Part shown: one piece after another, positions 35,200 through 46,985 of the stretch
Layout of the letters: the number at the start of each line of letters is the position of its first letter
How positions within the stretch are numbered: position 1 is the stretch's first letter
Assembly: GCA_018296165.2 (NCBI GenBank)
Contig: JACKQL020000014.1
Coordinates: 1,111,056 to 1,175,055 of the forward strand
Source of the DNA: Termitomyces sp. T153
Taxonomy: Eukaryota > Basidiomycota > Agaricomycetes > Agaricales > Lyophyllaceae
DNA length: 64,000 nucleotides
Direction: 5' to 3'
The notes under the pieces: model-generated
Seen by the model: the letters and a program-made list of their open reading frames with translations, nothing else
Told to the model about the DNA's origin: nothing
Database searches by the model: none
Translations under genes and position numbers: made by a program

Positions 35200-35700
35200 T
35201 GACTCCAGACCAGTCTCCTTTGATGTCTCACCCTACCCTACTCCAAAGGCTCCAAAGGCACCACTAACATTCTCCAGCCACCTTCACAGCTCTGTTCTAA
35301 TTCTGTACAATTGTTCATCATCAATGTCTGACTTGATGACTCTCCAATGATCCTCCCCACCCTTATTGACAGTGGAGCCTCTGGCACCTCTGTCAGCAAC
35401 CAGCTCAACTTCCTCCATGACACCTTTGACAAGCCTCTTGAGCTCCAACTCTTTAATGGAAGCTCCACCTTGACTTGAATCACCAAATACCACAACAGTG
35501 CCCTCATTCTTGACAACAAATTAAGATTCCAGGTCTGGCTCCTTGTCACCCAACTTCCAGAATCAATCCTGATTGTGCTTGGACTTTCCTAGTTGCAGGA
35601 CATCAACCCTAACATTGCCTGGAAGAACCTCTCCATACAGTTCCCAGGCCCCAAAGCAAGTCTTGTAGCTGCCATTCCCCTCTGCCTCTAGCCCCCCTTG
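35200..35700 (+). pseudogene. Gypsy-2 aspartic protease (active-site triplet kept, frame broken)
   Basis: The active site reads LIDSGASGTSVSNQ with DSG at 35368-35376. A flap and second half follow (LQLFNGSS, RFQVWLLVTQLP, ILIVLGLS). A stop interrupts at about 35477 (TGA) and another near 35590, where the family usually has WLxxxNP. Unlike Gypsy-1, the triplet survived. Confidence 0.8.
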
Positions 35701-36184
35701 AACACTGACATCCCTGATCTTGACTCCAGCAGCTCCAGAGCAACCCAAACCCCTACAGCCCTCAAGGAACAACTAAGAGAGGAAGGAAAGCACACCTCTG
35801 CCCCAGTCTCCCTTGAGCAAAACTTGATGGCTTCCTCCCAACATCCCCAGGAATCAATACAAAGGCCCACAGTACCCCAACCAATGATGCCAACCAACTC
35901 CAGACCCTGTCTCCCCAACTCCAAACCCCTCTGCCACAACCCTGGACCCCACCACCACCACTCCAACACCCACTCCCATCAATGTAGAAGCCCTTGACAT
36001 CAAAATCATTGGTGCCATTCCCTTTGCACACATCTTATAAGACAGAACCCCCACCTATCAGCTTCAAATCACTCCTGCCCTACCAGAAGAACACCTATGC
36101 ATAGGAACTTCCCTGCTAGAACAAAAGACAGAAGAACAAATCCTACACATAGTAGTTCCTTTAGAGTATTATGAATTTGTTGAT

Positions 36185-38700
36185 GTGTTCTCTGAAAGAA
36201 GTGCAAAAGAACTTCCCCCACACTGCTCCTACAATCACAAAATTGATCTCAAAGAAGGCACCTCCCCTCCATTTGGCAAGATCTACAACATGTTCAAGAT
36301 CAAACTCCAGGCCCTGAAAGTCTACCTCAACAATATGCTCAGCAAAGGCTTCATATGCTTCTCAATCTCCACTGCCAGCACTCCAGTTCTATTTGCCAAA
36401 AAGAAGGATGGGTCTCTCCAGCTCTGGGTGGACTACTGTAGGCTCAACAAAGTCACAAAAAAGAACTGGTATCCTCTCTCCTTAATTGGAGACCTTGTTG
36501 GCCACCTCTGCTACCTCTGCAGTGCCAAGATCTACACCAAAATATACCTCTGCTCTGGCTACAACAATGTCTGGATTGCTCTGGAACATGAATGGAAGAC
36601 TGCCTTCTACACCTGCTACAGCCTTTTCAAGTACCTAGTAATGCTCTCTAAAATGATGATAAGACCCACTTGTCACTGAGCACTGTTTTTAGCATTTCTG
36701 ATTGGACAGCAGCTAATTATATTGTATATGACCTGGCACAAGTCATGATACTTAGCACATGAAGTCTAGCCCCAAGGTCCAGAACAATGTAGCCTTTACA
36801 TGGGATTTTAGTGATCACAAGACTTATGGATCATGAGCTGCATCATGTGGAGTCTGGACTTTGGATCTAGAATGACAAGGCCAAGACCCTTCTTAGCAAC
36901 AACTACTAGCAACATTACTTGGCAACAATTCTGCCTCTTCTCCAAAAAGGGATATATGGACAGCCATGTGATTTCTTACTTATCATTGTTCTTGTTGAGC
37001 TTACAAACATACTTGAATGGCATCTACACTTCAGGTATTGATGTTGGAAATGCTCTTTTCTTGTGATTCACAATTTTTATGCATTATATCAACATTGTAT
37101 ACATATACTTGGTTACCAGACTGACATTCAATATGTATCATAAACACTTTGGCAGATGCCATCACTGGTGAGGACTAATATTTCCTTTTTAAATACTATA
37201 CTTACAAACAGTATAAATACTGCTTGTACATAGAGACAAAACAACAAATAGAGCATTGTTTCTCCCTCACTAGCTCTCAGCTTACCCACTTCTGATCTAT
37301 TATTGCTCTTTCTCTTGTCATCACCAACAACTTAGCAACAGTCTTGACAACCTCAATCTTGACTTAGTGTGGTGCCAACTGTGGGTACCCTTAGTGTTAC
37401 TATGACTTAGCAACACTAGCAACTAGTTTGTGTTTGTCCCCCAGCTTACTTTAACCTTTCTCATTCTTTGTTCCCAACTCCTTTTTTATTGCTTAGTTCC
37501 CCTTCCTTAGCAACTCTCTCACCTTTGCTCCTTTCCCCTTCATTTACCCAGCAATCTTTTGTTACTATCTAGCAACTTAGGCTAGCAATAGTGCCACTTT
37601 CCACTTGTTCACTCCACACCTATTAGCTCTTGCTTTCTGAGATAGTTACTGACTTGCCCTCTATTAACTTCCTATTGCCAGCTACCCTATCTAGTTGCTA
37701 GTGTCTAAGTCTTTCTTTTTGGTTTCCTGCATGGCAGCTAGGTGGCATAGGAGCACATCAATGACTAACTCCCCCACCACTTTCTAGTACTTCATGAACA
37801 ACATCTTCTACAACATGAATGATGTCTTTCTTATTGTGTACCTGGACAACATTCTAATCTACTTGAACTTGCTGAAGGAACATCTGGAGCATGTCTGCCA
37901 CATCCTAGAACAACTCCAGAAATACCACCTCCACACCAAACTTAAGAAATGCTCCTTTCACACCACAAAGGTCAACTACTTTGGAGTTATTGTTACTCTG
38001 GACAGAGTATGCATGGACCCAGCTAGAGTTGAGGCCATTCTCAACTGGCCTCTACCCTGAAATGTCAGGACAGTACAGTCCTTTCTAGGATTTGCTAACT
38101 TCTATCACCAGTTCATTGACAACTACTCTAGAATCACTAAGCCTCTCAATTGGCTCACCTGGAAGGACACTCACTGGGATTGGGATAGCAAGTGCCAAAG
38201 CATCTTCACCTTTCTCAAAAAGAGCTTCACCTCCCAATCCTCCACCATTTTGACCCCTCCCTACCAATAGTACACAAATGCAATGCCTTCAACTATGCTA
38301 TTGCCAGCATCCTCTCCCAAATAGACCCCAGTAGCCACGACCTCCACCCCTTTGCCTTCTACACTTGCTCAATGATCCCCACAGAGCTCAACTACAACAT
38401 CTACAATAAAGAATTCCTTGCCATCATTGAAGCCTTCTAGCAGTGGAGGGCCTACCTTGAGGAAGCCCCATACCACCTACAAGTCTACTCCAACTACAAC
38501 AACCTCCAATATTTCACCACTACCAAACAGCTCAGCCACTGACAAGCTCATTGGTCAAAGAGACTCTCCAAATACAACTTCACTATCCACTACCACTTTG
38601 GTCAACTTGGAGCAAAACCTGATGCCCTCACCTAAAGGCCCAACATGTATCCAAAGAAGTCATTTGAAGTTGAGCAGAATGCATTCAATCATCAAGTGGT
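36185..38700 (+). pseudogene. pol: Gypsy-2 reverse transcriptase and RNase H, split by a solo LTR-B
   Basis: The N-terminal half (36185-36656) has [29 protein letters not shown] and YNNVWIALEHEWKTAF. The palm resumes at 37761 after the nested LTR with TNSPTTF and YLDN at 37839-37850, a lost catalytic Asp. The thumb and RNase H follow to about 38700 (FLGFANFYHQFI, DPSSHDLHPFAFYT, NIYNKEFLAI). A TAG lies near 37788 and further stops occur in RNase H. Confidence 0.88.
36657..37760 (+). mobile_element. Solo LTR-B inserted in the Gypsy-2 RT domain (1104 bp)
   Basis: It starts TGATAAGACCC and ends GGAGCACATCA, with the 4-bp TSD atga (36653-36656 and 37761-37764). Removing it and one TSD copy rejoins the RT palm segment. 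It contains the LTR-B landmarks gagcactg near its start and gcataggagcacatca at its end. Confidence 0.92.
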
Positions 38701-38739
38701 AATCCCCCCTGAGCATTTACATGCTGTGCTGATTATAAA

Positions 38740-40125
38740 TGAAGAAGGAATCCTTCATCAAATTTGAAATGCACCTCTGGACCTCCTCTTCACCCAGCAC
38801 CACAACAACTTCACCAATGAGCCAACAGCTGATGATCCCTTCACACTGTCTCTAGACCACCATCTCTTACTCTGGAACAGAAGAATCTATGCTCCAGACC
38901 ACAAATCCATTCACCTTGACATACTCTGGCAGCATCATAATCACAAACTCTAAGAACACCCAGGAATTTGTAAGACTCTTCAGCTCATCTCTCAGACTTA
39001 TTTTTGGCCAGAAATGAAGAGGGACATTATGCAATATGTATGAGCCTACAAACCATGCCTCCAGGCCAAGGTACTCTGCCATTGCCCCTATGGCCTGCTG
39101 AAGCCCCTCCCCATTGGTTGCCATTCCTAGTCCACAATATCAATAGATCACATTGTCAAACTCCCCAACTCCAAGGGCTTCAATGCAATCCTTGTGGTCA
39201 TCTGTTAACTCACCAAGCAAGCTCTCTTCATCCCCTGCCACACCACCAACAATGCTCTGGAATTCACCAAACTATTCCTCAAGCACATATTCTCCAAGCA
39301 TGGACTCCTGGACAACATCATTTCTGACCATGGCCCTCTATTTGTCTCCCACTCCTAGCAATTGTTATGCAAAGCCCTCAAAATAAAAACCAACCTATCA
39401 ACAGCCTACTACCCAGAGACCAACAGACAGACAGAACAAGTAAACCAGACTTTGGAACACTATCTCCACCTCTACATTGACTATTTATAAAACAATTGGC
39501 ATGTAGAACTCCTCCACACTGAGTTTAGTTACAATAACACTCCTCACTCTGCCACTGGAGTTTCCCCCTTCTATGCCAACAGAGGCTACAACCCTCAGCT
39601 TACACTATCTCTCAATGATATCCCATCCCACATTGCCTACAAAGTTGCTGGAAATCTCTAATCTCTCCACCAGCTCCTCTGAGAGAAAATCAACACCACC
39701 AACTAAGCCTACTCCAAGCATGCCAATATCCAATGCAACCCCACTCCTAACTGGCTCCCAGAACACTGGTATGGCTCAATCAATGCAATCTCAAGACCTG
39801 GAGGCCCTTCATCAAGCTCAATTACAAATGACTGGGCCCCTTCAAAATTTTCCAGAAGGTTTCAACCCATGCATACAAGCTCAAATTACTTCTGGACCTG
39901 AAAGGCCTCCACCCAGTTTTTCACATCTGCTTCCCTGAGAAATATACTCTGGACCCCTTCTCTGAACAATGCCCCAGCCAACCACTACCTGTCAAAGTCA
40001 AGGACAAGTACCACTACAAGGTTGACTACATCCTTGATTCCTAACTTGTCTGCAGTTGACCTCACTATCTGGTCTGTTAAAAGGGCTACAGACCCAAGGA
40101 TGACACTTGACTACAACTCTGGGGC
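38740..40125 (+). pseudogene. pol: Gypsy-2 integrase and chromodomain (broken)
   Basis: The zinc-binding part has HHHNHKL, EHPGICKT and CLQAK (about 38930-39070). The core shows SIDHIVKLPNSKGFNAILVV (about 39136-39200), IISDHGPLFVSHS (about 39317-39357), [21 protein letters not shown] (about 39397-39460) and FSYNNTPHSATGVSPF. The chromodomain lies near 40005-40110 (KVDYILDS, PHYLVC, KGYRPKDDT). Stops interrupt every part, for example near 39042 and 39487. Confidence 0.85.
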
Positions 40126-40129
40126 CACT

Positions 40130-41705
40130 GCATTGTGCTACTGGTGCCTTGCCAGTAGCCATCCCATCCACACCACTCCCTGCCCCACCTCCAGGAGATG
40201 ATTCCCAGGCATCTGCACCAGTCCATCTTAAATTGACACAAACAAAGTAGACACTCCATCTAGAAGAAGCTGGTGCTCCTAGATTCAGCCTAACCAAAAC
40301 TGTGTAAGCATGGCCAAGGCAAAGGAAAGAAGACTCATACAATACACCTGCCCATTCTGAGGCTACTTTGCTGAGCAGCAACTCCTCCTATCTCCATGCC
40401 ACCTCTGCCTCTGCCTAAAGAGCTGCAATGCCTGGGGAACTCCCCTGCTCCTCCATTCCCTCCTCTGATCATGCCTCCAACTGCACTAGTCACTCCCACA
40501 GCCCTTGCACCTCCAGTGCTTGCTCCATAGCCATCTACATGGTAATCTCCTAGCCCTGCTGTGCTGTATCCTTGTCCCACCATGCCACATCCCTCTCTCT
40601 GTGCACTGCATTCTGATCCTCCCCTATTCTCATATTGCCAACATCCTCTGCAACCCCTCTACCTAGCAATGCAGGAACTGCTCCACAGTGGAGAACACCA
40701 TTCTAGAGGCCCCCACCAATCAACCCAATGAGACCCCCAAACCAGAGGAGTAGATATGAGGCCCAGAAGGGCCCACTATCATTGCCTCATCATGGGGCCT
40801 CTTGCTAGGCCCAGCCTCTGGAGGTGGGGATGCTCTCCACTTCTCTTTGTTCTACATGACTGGAGCCTCCTCCCTACACCCCCTCATAGCAGACCCACTT
40901 TTTCTCCACTGACCCCCTGCTACTCTCTGATGCTCTCACCTTCCACCCCTCACCTAGCTGCCTCCTCACCCAATCCAGCTCCCACTCCTGCTCTGTGGCA
41001 ATACAGGTCATGTACTACTCCAGCAAAATCAAACACTTCTTGTGCCTTGCATAGCATGGAAAACAAACTGACAAATCTTAATAGGACCCTGCAGTTGGCC
41101 CATCATACTCATATAGTTCTTCTTGTCAGGCACAGAGGGCACACTAGAGGAAGGGTCAGTAAAGAATGTGAATGAAACATAGCAAAGTCTTACTGGAGCC
41201 TTATTCTAGCACCATTCCAGAGTTGGAGGACCCCATGCATGCCCAAGCACCTCCACAAACACCACTGGCATCATATCCACCTGGAGGACTCTCTATGCCT
41301 CCAAAATGACTTGCATAACACTCAGTTCCAGACCCAACCTTGAAGGATAAACTAGAGGTGCTGGGACTGAATATCTGGCAGATTCCAGGCCCTTTTCATA
41401 AAAGAAACCCCTGGAGGAGCCCACCACCACTGCAGAAAGTTCTGTCAGGTTGAGTCAGCTCAAATCCAGGACATCTGAACACCACACTCATGTTGATAGT
41501 ACATGGAGTCTACACTACAATGCTCCCAATGCTAGTCAAACTCTGTCTACCAGCTCTCATATGCAGTCCAGACCTCCAAGGAGTTATCATTGGAAGAGGG
41601 AGGGGGCAGGGATGCAGATGATGCTGAGGTTGAGGCAGAGAAAGAAGATATTTTTGAAAGTTGTAGAAATACTGAAGTACATCCTAACTCTTTTAATTTT
41701 TTAAG
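40130..41705 (+). pseudogene. Extra coding-like region between Gypsy-2 chromodomain and 3' LTR
   Basis: About 1.5 kb of plus-strand coding-like sequence follows the chromodomain. One frame reads EAPTNQPNETPKPEE, then ASSWGLLLGPASGGGDALHFSL and an acidic tail (DADDAEVEAEKEDIFESC) before a stop near 41700. ORFs at 40756-41175 and 41450-41704 are in other frames. No known fold is recognisable. It sits where some retroelements carry a third ORF, but an inserted unrelated sequence is also possible. Confidence 0.45.
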
Positions 41706-41867
41706 GGGAGCTTTGTGATGGGTGACAATTCTCCTTCAACTTTGTTCTCCATGCTGCTGCTGCTAGCTGCAGATTGATCAATATTGCTTTTACTTTGATT
41801 TTCATGCCCCGACAGATCTCTGACACTTACTCTATGCCTCAAGAGTCTAAACACTGAAGGGAGGTGA

Positions 41868-43384
41868 TGTCATGACACACTCCTGGATCTCTGTGTCTCT
41901 CCACCTTCAACTCCACCTCCATGAAATACCTACCAATACCTCCTTGACCCACCCCAACCTTTGTTTACCCATAGTGTCTGCTCCAGCTACCTCTGATGCT
42001 TTCCTGGCAAACTTCCATGGCTCCTTGGCAAACTCCAACATGTTTTCCCCTTCTCTTCACAAGTTCCTAGCCCCTCCAACATCTTCTCTGACCCCAGCAC
42101 ACATCACAGACCTGTCTCCTCAACCTACTTGACTGCTCTGGAACTCCACAACAACTATAGGGTGGACTACATTCCCATCAGTTGCCATCAGAATATCACC
42201 ATGGCCCACTATCTGGTCAGAACCAATACTCATCAACTTCACACAGCTCCAATCAGCCCTGCCCTTAGTTCCTGAAGGAGGTCCAGTTGTCAGTATATAA
42301 GCCATAGAATAACATCTATTACAATAGTCTTGATATCACCTGTGGTCACTTGTTTCTTGTTATATTTGTCTCTGTTACATTTTCATTCTCATCTCTATTT
42401 CTAGCCTTGTCTTGTTATTGTCTCATATCCTTGTCTCAATCTATTCATTCTCATCTCAACTCTGTGTCATCTTGTCTGCCTCACTTCCTTTATTGTTGCC
42501 TAAGTTCTTTTCAACTCTAACACCATTATGAACTCCACACACATGTTTATAACACTCAAACATTCATAACTAAGTCTGGACTTGTTCTACAATCAACTCT
42601 GGAGCTCATCAATATTAATTGATCTCCCATCAATCTCCAGCTCTGCTCCCATCACTTATGTAGCCTCTGCTTGCCTCACACCCTCTGTATTTGCCTTCAG
42701 ACTTGTACCTGAGTCTTCCCCAAATCTGACCCTTCTTTGTACCTTGTCTTACACTTCCATAGACCACCTCAGACTTGCTTGAACCACTTCTCTTAGCTCA
42801 TCCTCACAAGTACTTGAAGTCTGGACCTCTCTGGTGTCAGGGGACATCCTACTTGTTTTTCCTTCTCCTCCTCCAGTTCTGGTCAGATTTCCCTCATTAC
42901 AGTTTTCCTTCATTTTCCTTCCTTTTTCCTATCTATTGGTCCTAGTTTCAGCCCTCAGGCTGCACTGGTTCTCTGTCAATAATTCAGACAAGTGTTGCCC
43001 CTTTGTTAATGCATGTGACTTGGTCATACAATCATGTGATCTGCTGGCCTGTCAATGCACATGCTTTGGTCATGTGATCTGCCAACCTGTCAATGCATGT
43101 GATTTGGTCATGTGACTTCCAGTAAATTGTCTGAACACTGGCATTGGGAATCCTCAGACTTGTTCTCTTTGGATCTCTCTTTACCACATGTGTAGTTAAG
43201 CTTGTAGACACTGCACTATGCTCAATAAACTTTGGATCTTCCTTTGCCAGTTGTGTGATTGAGCCACAGCCTCCAAAGGTCACCCTTACACCTGGAGTGC
43301 TAGGTTATAAGCATAGGACATTGTGTCCAACTAGTAAGGACTTGCTCAGTTAAGCTGAGCCCCTGTAGTTAGCAGAACCTGACA
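41868..43384 (+). repeat. Gypsy-2 3' LTR (LTR-C, 1517 bp including a nested insert)
   Basis: It starts TGTCATGACACAC after gaagggaggtga, a polypurine tract, and ends AACCTGACA. The next five bases, gttga, approximate ggtga before it. Without the 456-bp nested element and its TSD it is about 1.06 kb, like the other LTR-Cs. A TATA-like tatataagcc occurs near 42294. Confidence 0.88.
42835..43290 (+). mobile_element. Solo LTR related to LTR-A, nested in LTR-C (456 bp)
   Basis: It begins TGTCAGGGGAC and ends CACCCTTACA, with near-identical flanks tctgg (42830-42834) and cctgg (43291-43295). It shares cagacttgttctctttggat-like sequence and the CCCTTACA end with LTR-A. It contains about 50-bp imperfect repeats around gtcaatgcatgtg (43010-43115). 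Confidence 0.82.
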
Positions 43385-43400
43385 GTTGAACAGGAGTGGC

Positions 43401-44528
43401 AATGTACTCCTATACTGCCTAGTGCTGTGCAGAAAACTAAAAAGGAAGACCTAAACACTAACAACTAGATAGGGTAGCTGGCAGTAGGAAGTTAATAGAG
43501 GATGAGTCAGTAACTGTCTTGAAGAACAAGAACTAACAGGTGTGGGGTAAATGAGAAGTGAAGTGAAAAGAGTCACTATTGCTAGCCTAAGTTGCTAGAC
43601 AGTAATGAAAGGTTGCTAAGTAAAAGAAGTGGAAAAGAGAAAGGGTGAAGGAGTCACTAAGAAAGAAGGGGGAAACTAAGCAATAGAAAGGTAGTTGGAA
43701 AAAAAACAAGGGGGAAAGTGAAGACAGAAGGCTGTGGGGGAAGGCAAACACAAACTAGTTGCTAGCCATAGTCACTAGTGTTGCTAAGTCAAAATAACAC
43801 TAAGGTAGTTGGCACCATACTAAGTCAAAATTGAGGTTATCAAGACTGTTGCTAAGTCATTGGCAATGATGAGCAAAAAAGCAATTAGAGATCTTAAGCT
43901 ATTAAGCTTAGAGCTAGTGAGAGGGAACAGTACTCTGTTCATTGTTTTGTCTCTATGTACAGGCAGTATTTATACTGTTTGTAAGTATAGTATTATAAAG
44001 GAGATATTAGTTGCTGCCAGTAATGTCATCTGCCAAGGTGTTTATGATACATACTGAGTGTCAGTTTGGTAACCAAGTAAACATACATGATGTCAATATG
44101 ATGCATAAAAATTGTCAATCACAAGAAAAGGACATTTCCAACATCAATACCTGAAGTGTAGACACTGTTCAAGTATGTTTGTAAGCTTGACAAGAAAAAT
44201 GATAAGTAAGAAATCACACAACTGTCAATGTATCCCTTTTTAAAGAGAAGGCAGTGTTGTTGCCAAGAAATGTTGCTAGTGGTGATTACTAAGAAAAGTC
44301 TCAGCCTTGACATTCTAGATCCAGAGTCCAGACTCCACATGATGTAGCTTGTGATCCATAAGTCTCATGGTCAATAAAATCTCATGCAAAGGCTATGTTG
44401 TTCCAGACCTTGGGACTAGACTTCATGTGCTGAGTGTTGTGACTTGTGTTGGGTCATGTTCAATATAATTAGCTGCTGTCCAATCAGAAATGCCAAAAAC
44501 AGTGCTCAACAATAAATGGGTCTTATCA
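43401..44528 (-). mobile_element. LTR-B copy, minus orientation, with adjoining polypurine tract
   Basis: On the minus strand it starts TGATAAGACCC (44528) and ends near 43401. The minus strand just before it reads ataggggagga, a polypurine tract. This suggests a 3' LTR of a minus-oriented Gypsy element whose internal part has been lost except for a few tens of bases right of 44528. The left edge is diverged, so the first 20 bases are uncertain. Confidence 0.78.
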
Positions 44529-44577
44529 TCCTCCCCTATGCTAAAATCCTGACTGTCCTCAGTCAACCCAAAGTCCT

Positions 44578-45137
44578 ATGATTGCTTGCATGGTCCATGT
44601 GCCTAGAGTGGTAAGAATAAAAGCCACTAGCAATTCAGCTGGACTTCATCAACTCTCCCCTCCCATCTCTTATCTCCTCTATAATCTCAATCTCATTGCT
44701 ATGCCCTCTGATCTCACCTTTCAACTCAAAAAGCATGCCATGGCCCAGGCTTTCCTTAATAGGGTTGACCACCTCCTCACCATAGCACATGATTCCTTGG
44801 CTACAAACCCTCACTTAGATGTCACTGCTATCTTCAAGATCTGGCTTTGCTGGTTTGAGACAGTGGGGAGTGAAATGGAATGGGCAGAGTTGGCAACTGT
44901 TGCCAAGGAGTGTTGGCAGTTGTATGAGAAGTACAAGGAGGAGGATTGGATTCAAGAGTTCAACAAGCACTTTGTAAGTTCTTTTTCTTTTTCTTGGCAA
45001 CATATTTAATGATTGCACTAGGCTCCTCTCCTGCCTTTGTTGGAGTTTCTAGTGGAGGATTTGGAGACAGGTATGGTGGTAAGTGCCAGTGCTGTTACTA
45101 AGACTGGTAATGCTGCTAAGGTAACTCCTTTTTGAGG
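44578..45137 (+). pseudogene. Unidentified helical ORF with one likely intron
   Basis: The ORF 44578-45009 (143 codons; Met at 44698 is also a plausible start) encodes FQLKKHAMAQAFLNRVDHLL and an EWAELATVAKECWQLYEKY-like helical segment. A GTAAGT donor at 44974 and an AG at 45021 define a 48-base intron. Splicing extends the frame with APLLPLLEFLVEDLETG to a stop near 45137. No family recognised. CpG is absent, so it is probably mobile-element cargo or gag-like. It could be intact but short. Confidence 0.4.
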
Positions 45138-46175
45138 ACTTGTCTCCCAATGACCAATTTTTGTTCCAGCACCCACTATGCAACTTGGCAGTGACAATGG
45201 AAGTGGAGCATGAGGAGGGCCATGAGGGAGAGGTTAGTGCAAATTGAGGGGACATTGGAGAGGCTGGGCCCTCAACTCCCAGGCATGTGGTTGGTAGTGT
45301 TGCTACGAGGCAGAGTAGGGAACTACAAGTGCATGTGTCAGACATTGTAGTGGAACATGTTTTGTATTGTATGCTATATGTCCAGTGGAGTCCTCTGCAT
45401 TGTAGTGGAAGTTAACAATGTTACATCTGCACCAGTGCCATTGCAATGTTACAATGTGTCATCATAAACACTCTGAGTGGACATCTTTTGACTGCCCCTT
45501 TGGTTCATGGAAGTGGTACATTTTATTGTTGTCAACAGTATCAGCAGATGGCCTCTATCTGCTTTCCATTGTTATATCACATCCACTGCTGGTACTCAAT
45601 TGTGTTTCCCTGGGAAAAAATCAAAAGAAAACCTGTTATGCCATTTCCTATGTGGCAATTTCTGATGCAAAAAGTCTTTGAACAAAGGAAATTTGTCTTT
45701 TTCTATAGTCAAAAGCTAGCCAAGAAACAGATGACAGGTTTCTTTGACCCTTTTTCCATTAGAAACATTTTCTGGCCCCAGCAGTGATCCATTGCAAAAA
45801 GCAGTTCTGTTAGCTGGTGTATGCCATCATATAACTCTTTCTATTGTCTCTGCTTTCCATTGCTATATGACATCTGTTGCCAGAAGCAGTTCTGTTAGCC
45901 AGCTTTGTAGGCCACTCTATTGTTGATTTTTTTTGTTTGTTGCTGGATTCCATCACAAAAGCATATCCATTACAGATGCATTTCTGTTCAAAAGCTCTCA
46001 GTTTGTCTGTATAGATATATGTCAAATTGTTAGGCATGGAAAGCCATCACAGATGCATTTTTGTAGGGGCAAGAAGCTGTCACAGAACTGTTCATCCATT
46101 GCAAGACCAGTGGAAATGACCATGCTAATGATTGGGGCACTCTGCAAATAATTCATCAAAATATCATTTTTAGTA
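45138..46175. other. AT-rich CpG-poor region, no gene recognised
   Basis: Repeated phrases occur (gcagttctgttagc at 45801 and 45886; ctgctttccattg at 45557 and 45849), so local duplication has taken place. ORFs are short with no motif. Confidence 0.4.
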
Positions 46176-46179
46176 CAGT

Positions 46180-46985
46180 ATCATGGCTTAGTAGTTCAAA
46201 ATGCTATTAGGTTATACTTCTCTCTGTCAGGATGAGGTTTGACTCTCTGATCTTACAATTGCCTACTGATTTGGTCTTTCATTTTATTTATTGCACTTTT
46301 TCTCCTGTGCTCTAACTGATGTTTAGGCACACTCTGAAGCAAAATACTATCATGGTTTGGGTATTTAGGCTGGCTACCTGCCAAATCCTTGATTGCTGCA
46401 GTGCTCTACAGATGCTCTTATTTTGCTTGATATAGCAGGCCTGTGTGGCTTAATGGGTTTGAATGTTAGAGGTCTGCTAATGTCTGCAGCCTTATATGCT
46501 TAGGCTGAGGGTTTGAATCCCTTGCTTGACATTCTGGTATGGAAACTTTTCTTAGTCATCATTTTAATCAACCATTGTTTGTTTCATGATTAACTTGCCT
46601 GATATAACAGGCCCTTGTAGTTTAATGGGTTAGAATGTTAGTGCTCTGCCAATGTCTGCAGTCTCATATGCTCAGGTTGAGGGTTTAAATCCCTTGCTTG
46701 ACATTCATTGTTTATAAATTTGTTTTTAATTGTCCACTCTTTGCTACAACATATGCTTGTGGCCAGCTTATCTTTCCAAAGCACTATGCTTTAATGGTTT
46801 GAATTCCTTGCTTGATGTTCTGTAGTTGACAATAGTTGACAAAAGGTTTTTTAGTCATCATTGTTCCAGCAAATGCCTATAATGACATGCTATTGTGAGC
46901 CACCATGGATCAGTGATTTGGATTGTTGGTTAAGCCACACTCCAACTGTCAAGCCTAGAGTTCTACTCCCTCCCTTGACCTAGCA
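46180..46985 (+). repeat. Array of tRNA-like repeats, plus orientation
   Basis: At least two clear units (about 46431-46535 and 46602-46706, B boxes 172 bases apart) are about 80% identical. Partial units lie near 46180-46256, 46787-46820 and 46905-46985. Each full unit has a box-A-like tggcttaatggg or tagtttaatggg and a box-B-like gggtttgaatccc or gggtttaaatccc. In unit 46431 an anticodon-like stem GTTAG/CTAAT closes a 7-base loop, a variable-arm stem AGCCT/AGGCT closes a 9-base loop, and the T-stem GAGGG/CCCTT is formed. No acceptor stem pairs, so these are not functional tRNA genes. They are tRNA-derived relics or SINE-like units. Confidence 0.6.

Larger units (their letters stand above)
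31208..43384 (+). mobile_element. Gypsy-2: large degenerate Ty3/Gypsy chromovirus with LTR-C ends
   Basis: A 38-base remnant of the LTR-C 3' end (31208-31245) is followed by gag, protease, RT/RNase H, integrase, chromodomain, an extra coding-like region and a 3' LTR-C at 41868. The 5' LTR is otherwise gone and the element is joined to a Copia gag fragment. Nested inside are a reversed solo LTR-C (31373-32455), a solo LTR-B in the RT domain (36657-37760) and a solo LTR-A-like element in the 3' LTR (42835-43290). Confidence 0.88.

Noticed and set aside
46180..46985. Functional tRNA genes
   Set aside because: Box A, box B and several arms are visible, but acceptor stems do not pair and position 33 of the loop is not T in the best units.
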